Assembly (NCBI GenBank): GCA_003518245.1 | Contig: DOZA01000161.1 | Coordinates: 1-17,861 of the forward strand | Length of the DNA: 17,861 bases | DNA from: Bacteroidales bacterium | GTDB lineage: Bacteria > Bacteroidota > Bacteroidia > Bacteroidales > VadinHA17 | Reading direction: 5' to 3' | In this document: positions 15,536 to 17,861 of the stretch, piece by piece | Layout: every line of letters begins with the position of its first letter | Numbering within the stretch: the first letter of the stretch is position 1 | Notes under the pieces: model-generated | What the model was told of the DNA's origin: nothing | Seen by the model: only the letters and a program-made list of their open reading frames with translations | Databases searched by the model: none | Translations under genes and position numbers: made by a program

Positions 15536-16639
15536 TTATTTATACCGGCCCTGCTTCCATTTTTCTATGTTGTCAATAAATATATCGAACAAAAAATCTG
15601 TATCTGTAGGACCACCTGATGCTTCAGGATGAAACTGGGTAGAAAAGAAAGGTTTATCCCTGTGTTTCATCCCTTCATTAGTGTTATCATTCACATTGAT
15701 AAAAAGAGGTTCCCAGTCTTTTCCAAGGCTATCGTTATCAACCGCGAAACCGTGGTTTTGAGAAGTAATAAATGCCCTGTTTGTTCCGCACTGGATAACA
15801 GGCTGATTATGGCTTCTGTGACCGTATTTAAGTTTATAGGTATCAGCTCCTGAAGCCAGACCCATCAACTGGTTGCCTAGACAAATACCAAAAACAGGAA
15901 TATCTTTCTCAAGCGACCTGACAATATTAGAAATGGTTTCGATACACATCCTGGGGTCCCCCGGTCCATTTGATATAAAAAGGCCATCATACTCCAGCGA
16001 ATGATAATCAAAGTCCCATGGAACCCGTATAACTTCGGTATCCCTCTTAAGCAGGTTACGTATGATATTATATTTAACACCGCAGTCGATCAGAACAATC
16101 CTGTGTTTGCCCTTTCCGTATCTCAGGGTTTCTTTTATGCTTACTTCCTTAACCAGATTATCAATGTTAGGGTCATGAAAAGATGTTTCCATTCCATCAG
16201 GCTCAATCTTTCCCAGCATTGATCCTTTTTCCCTTAGCCTTTTAGTGAGAGCCCTTGTGTCAATGCCATAGATCCCTGGAATATTATTTTTTTCAAGCCA
16301 TTGATGAAGACTCCCGGCAGCACTCCAGTGGCTGTATTCAAAAGAATAATCAGAGACTATAAGACCTTTTATATGTATTGATGATGATTCATGGAAGATA
16401 TATAGCTCATCTTTTGACTCTTTACCGGGCGCTCCATAATTTCCTACCAAGGGGTAAGTAAGGCATAAAATCTGACCACGGTATGAGGGGTCGGTAAGGC
16501 TTTCGGGATAACCTGTCATTGCTGTGTTGAATACTACTTCACCTGCTGAGGTAACTACTTTACCAAAAGACTTACCCCTGTAAACGGTACCATCTTCAAG
16601 GCTGAGTTTTACCGGTATTGCATTTTTCATATATCTCAA
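15536..16639 (-). CDS. carA: Carbamoyl phosphate synthetase small subunit (glutaminase)
   Basis: CarA hydrolyses glutamine and channels ammonia to CarB. The N-terminal domain (about 8-150) has the CPSase small-chain signature with FNTAMTGYPESLTDPSYRGQ at 37-56. The class I glutamine amidotransferase domain (about 178-362) carries the triad C253 (FGICLGNQ), H337 and E339 (TQFHPEA), plus the oxyanion segment SNGPGDP (223-229). The IDTRALTKRLREKGSMLGK segment (126-144) resembles the eukaryotic CAD glutaminase. The longest frame opens with a TTG at 16639 that overlaps the TGA of the aminotransferase gene. The ATG at 16630 (residue 4, MKNAIPVKLS) lies 5 bases after that stop and is the more likely start, giving 364 residues. 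It forms an operon with carB. Confidence 0.96.
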   Translation of the reverse strand: MRYMKNAIPVKLSLEDGTVYRGKSFGKVVTSAGEVVFNTAMTGYPESLTDPSYRGQILCLTYPLVGNYGAPGKESKDELYIFHESSSIHIKGLIVSDYSFEYSHWSAAGSLHQWLEKNNIPGIYGIDTRALTKRLREKGSMLGKIEPDGMETSFHDPNIDNLVKEVSIKETLRYGKGKHRIVLIDCGVKYNIIRNLLKRDTEVIRVPWDFDYHSLEYDGLFISNGPGDPRMCIETISNIVRSLEKDIPVFGICLGNQLMGLASGADTYKLKYGHRSHNQPVIQCGTNRAFITSQNHGFAVDNDSLGKDWEPLFINVNDNTNEGMKHRDKPFFSTQFHPEASGGPTDTDFLFDIFIDNIEKWKQGRYK

Positions 16640-17805
16640 AGTTTTAGCAGGGCATTTTTAATATTATCAATTGCTCTTTTCAGAGTATCAAGGGGGCATG
16701 CTATATTCATTCTCATAAAACCTTCACCCCCCGGGCCGAAAACCGTGCCCTTACTCATTCCTACTCCGGCTTTGTATATGAAGAATTTGTTCAGTTCACC
16801 AGTATCCATACCCATCTCCCTGCAATCGAGCCATATCATATATGTTGCCTCAGGAGGTACAGGCCTGATTAATTTTGTTTCCTGCAGTTCTTTAACCACA
16901 TACTCAACGTTTATGTTTATATAATCAAGCATACTATCAAGCCATTCATCACCATGGGTGTAAGCAGCAATAGAGGCTTCTGTACCAAAGATATTACCTC
17001 CCGAAATATGCAGGCTTTCAATAATACTGTCAAATTTCTTCTTAAGTTCGGGGTTACTGATAATCATGGATGATGTTGAAAGGCCGGCAAGGTTAAATGT
17101 TTTGCTCGGAGCCATACATGTAAGGGTGATATCAGCAATATCAGGTGACAGGCATGCAAGGGGTGTATGCCTGTAAGGGGGCAAAACAAGGTCTGAATGG
17201 ATTTCATCACTGATAATCAGAATATTATTATCGGCACATATGCCGGCTATTGTTTCCATCTCATGCTTCGTCCAGGACCTTCCAACAGGATTATGAGGGT
17301 TGCAAAGAAATAACATTCTGGCTCCTTCAGATGCTTTCTTTTTCAGTTTGCCAAAATCAATCTCCCATTTACCATCATTTTCAATAAGCTGGTTATAAAC
17401 CAGTCTGCGACCATGATCAGTTACTGCATTATAAAAGGGGAAATATACGGGAGGTTGTATTATTATTCCGTCACCCCTGTCCGTATATGCGAGGGTACAT
17501 ATATTAAGTGCCGGTACTATACCCGGGCTGAAAGATATCCAATCTTCATTTATTTCCCATGAATGTCTTCTTTCAACCCATTTTCTCAGGGAGGAAAAAT
17601 ATTCTTCACGCCTTATTGTATAACCCAGTATTTCATGATCCAGCCTTTGTCGGAGGGCTTCTATTACAAACGGAGGGCTTTTAAAATCCATATCAGCCAC
17701 CCACATAGGGATTACACTGTCAGTGCCAAAAACATCTTTCCTGGAGTCGTATTTTACACAGCTTGTTCCCTGCCGGTCAACAGGTTCATCAAAGTTATAT
17801 GTCAT
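16636..17805 (-). CDS. MalY/PatB-type PLP-dependent aminotransferase or C-S lyase
   Basis: This is a 389-residue fold-type I PLP enzyme of the MalY/PatB group, whose studied members are cystathionine beta-lyases or aminotransferases. It opens with the family's FDEPVDRQGT segment and has the WVADMDFKSP motif (35-44), NPHNPVGR (169-176), the SDEIHSDL cofactor region (199-206) and the Schiff-base lysine K235 in PSKTFNLAG. The carboxylate-binding arginine is R365 in FMRMNIA. Length is normal and no key residue is missing. The activity cannot be fixed; a beta-lyase releasing homocysteine or cysteine-derived thiols is the best guess. It is the first gene of the cluster, with a probable promoter at 17829-17836, and its TGA lies 5 bases before the likely carA ATG. 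Cotranscription with carAB is an inference from spacing. Confidence 0.9.
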   Translation of the reverse strand: MTYNFDEPVDRQGTSCVKYDSRKDVFGTDSVIPMWVADMDFKSPPFVIEALRQRLDHEILGYTIRREEYFSSLRKWVERRHSWEINEDWISFSPGIVPALNICTLAYTDRGDGIIIQPPVYFPFYNAVTDHGRRLVYNQLIENDGKWEIDFGKLKKKASEGARMLFLCNPHNPVGRSWTKHEMETIAGICADNNILIISDEIHSDLVLPPYRHTPLACLSPDIADITLTCMAPSKTFNLAGLSTSSMIISNPELKKKFDSIIESLHISGGNIFGTEASIAAYTHGDEWLDSMLDYININVEYVVKELQETKLIRPVPPEATYMIWLDCREMGMDTGELNKFFIYKAGVGMSKGTVFGPGGEGFMRMNIACPLDTLKRAIDNIKNALLKL

Positions 17806-17828
17806 ATCCCAGAGTTATTTCCGGGGTT

Positions 17829-17836
17829 CAAAGGTA
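17829..17836 (-). promoter_or_regulatory. Candidate -7 box for the aminotransferase-car cluster
   Basis: On the minus strand TACCTTTG matches TAnnTTTG exactly, 23 bases before the aminotransferase ATG. The nearest TTTG upstream is only 14 bases away, shorter than the usual 19-21, and the window ends 25 bases beyond the box, so the -33 element is uncertain. It would drive the five-gene minus-strand cluster. Confidence 0.5.
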
Positions 17837-17861
17837 GTAATAAATAACGACAAACGACGAA

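Overview
The window looks like chromosomal housekeeping DNA from a member of the Bacteroidota, probably a Bacteroidales-like lineage. Several signs agree. Promoters match the Bacteroidota -7 consensus TAnnTTTG. Almost no gene has a Shine-Dalgarno sequence. ClpX has a Bacteroidota-type loop, RecQ has the long C-terminal extension, and CarA/CarB are of the eukaryote-like type I associate with this phylum. The placement rests on motif recognition, not a database search.

Layout. (1) 96-1166 (+): a zinc-dependent medium-chain dehydrogenase, followed by a compact set of inverted and direct repeats where it converges on clpX. (2) 6375 down to 1198 (-): tatC, lptB, tRNA-Leu(UAG), tig, clpP, clpX. This combines Tat protein export, LPS transport, a tRNA with its own promoter and terminator, and the trigger factor/ClpXP folding and degradation module. 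(3) 6376-6698: an AT-rich divergent intergenic region with an 8-bp repeated motif and hairpins. (4) 6699-8876 (+): recQ, then 9033-10744 (+): a two-gene ABC-2 exporter. (5) 17805 down to 10710 (-): a five-gene, tightly packed cluster of MalY/PatB-type aminotransferase, carA, carB, GNAT acetyltransferase and membrane glycosyltransferase. The glycosyltransferase overlaps the exporter permease tail to tail.

How the genes work together. Trigger factor receives nascent chains and ClpXP degrades tagged or damaged proteins. CarA makes ammonia from glutamine and CarB turns it into carbamoyl phosphate for pyrimidines and arginine. TatC and LptB serve the cell envelope. The exporter, GNAT and glycosyltransferase have no substrate that can be read from sequence.

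I found no phage, transposon, CRISPR array, toxin-antitoxin or defence module, and no convincing undescribed system. The items most worth a second look are the repeat cluster at the dehydrogenase/clpX junction, the tRNA-terminator-tig arrangement, the repeated GATGATAA motif between tatC and recQ, and the GNAT/glycosyltransferase tail on the car operon.
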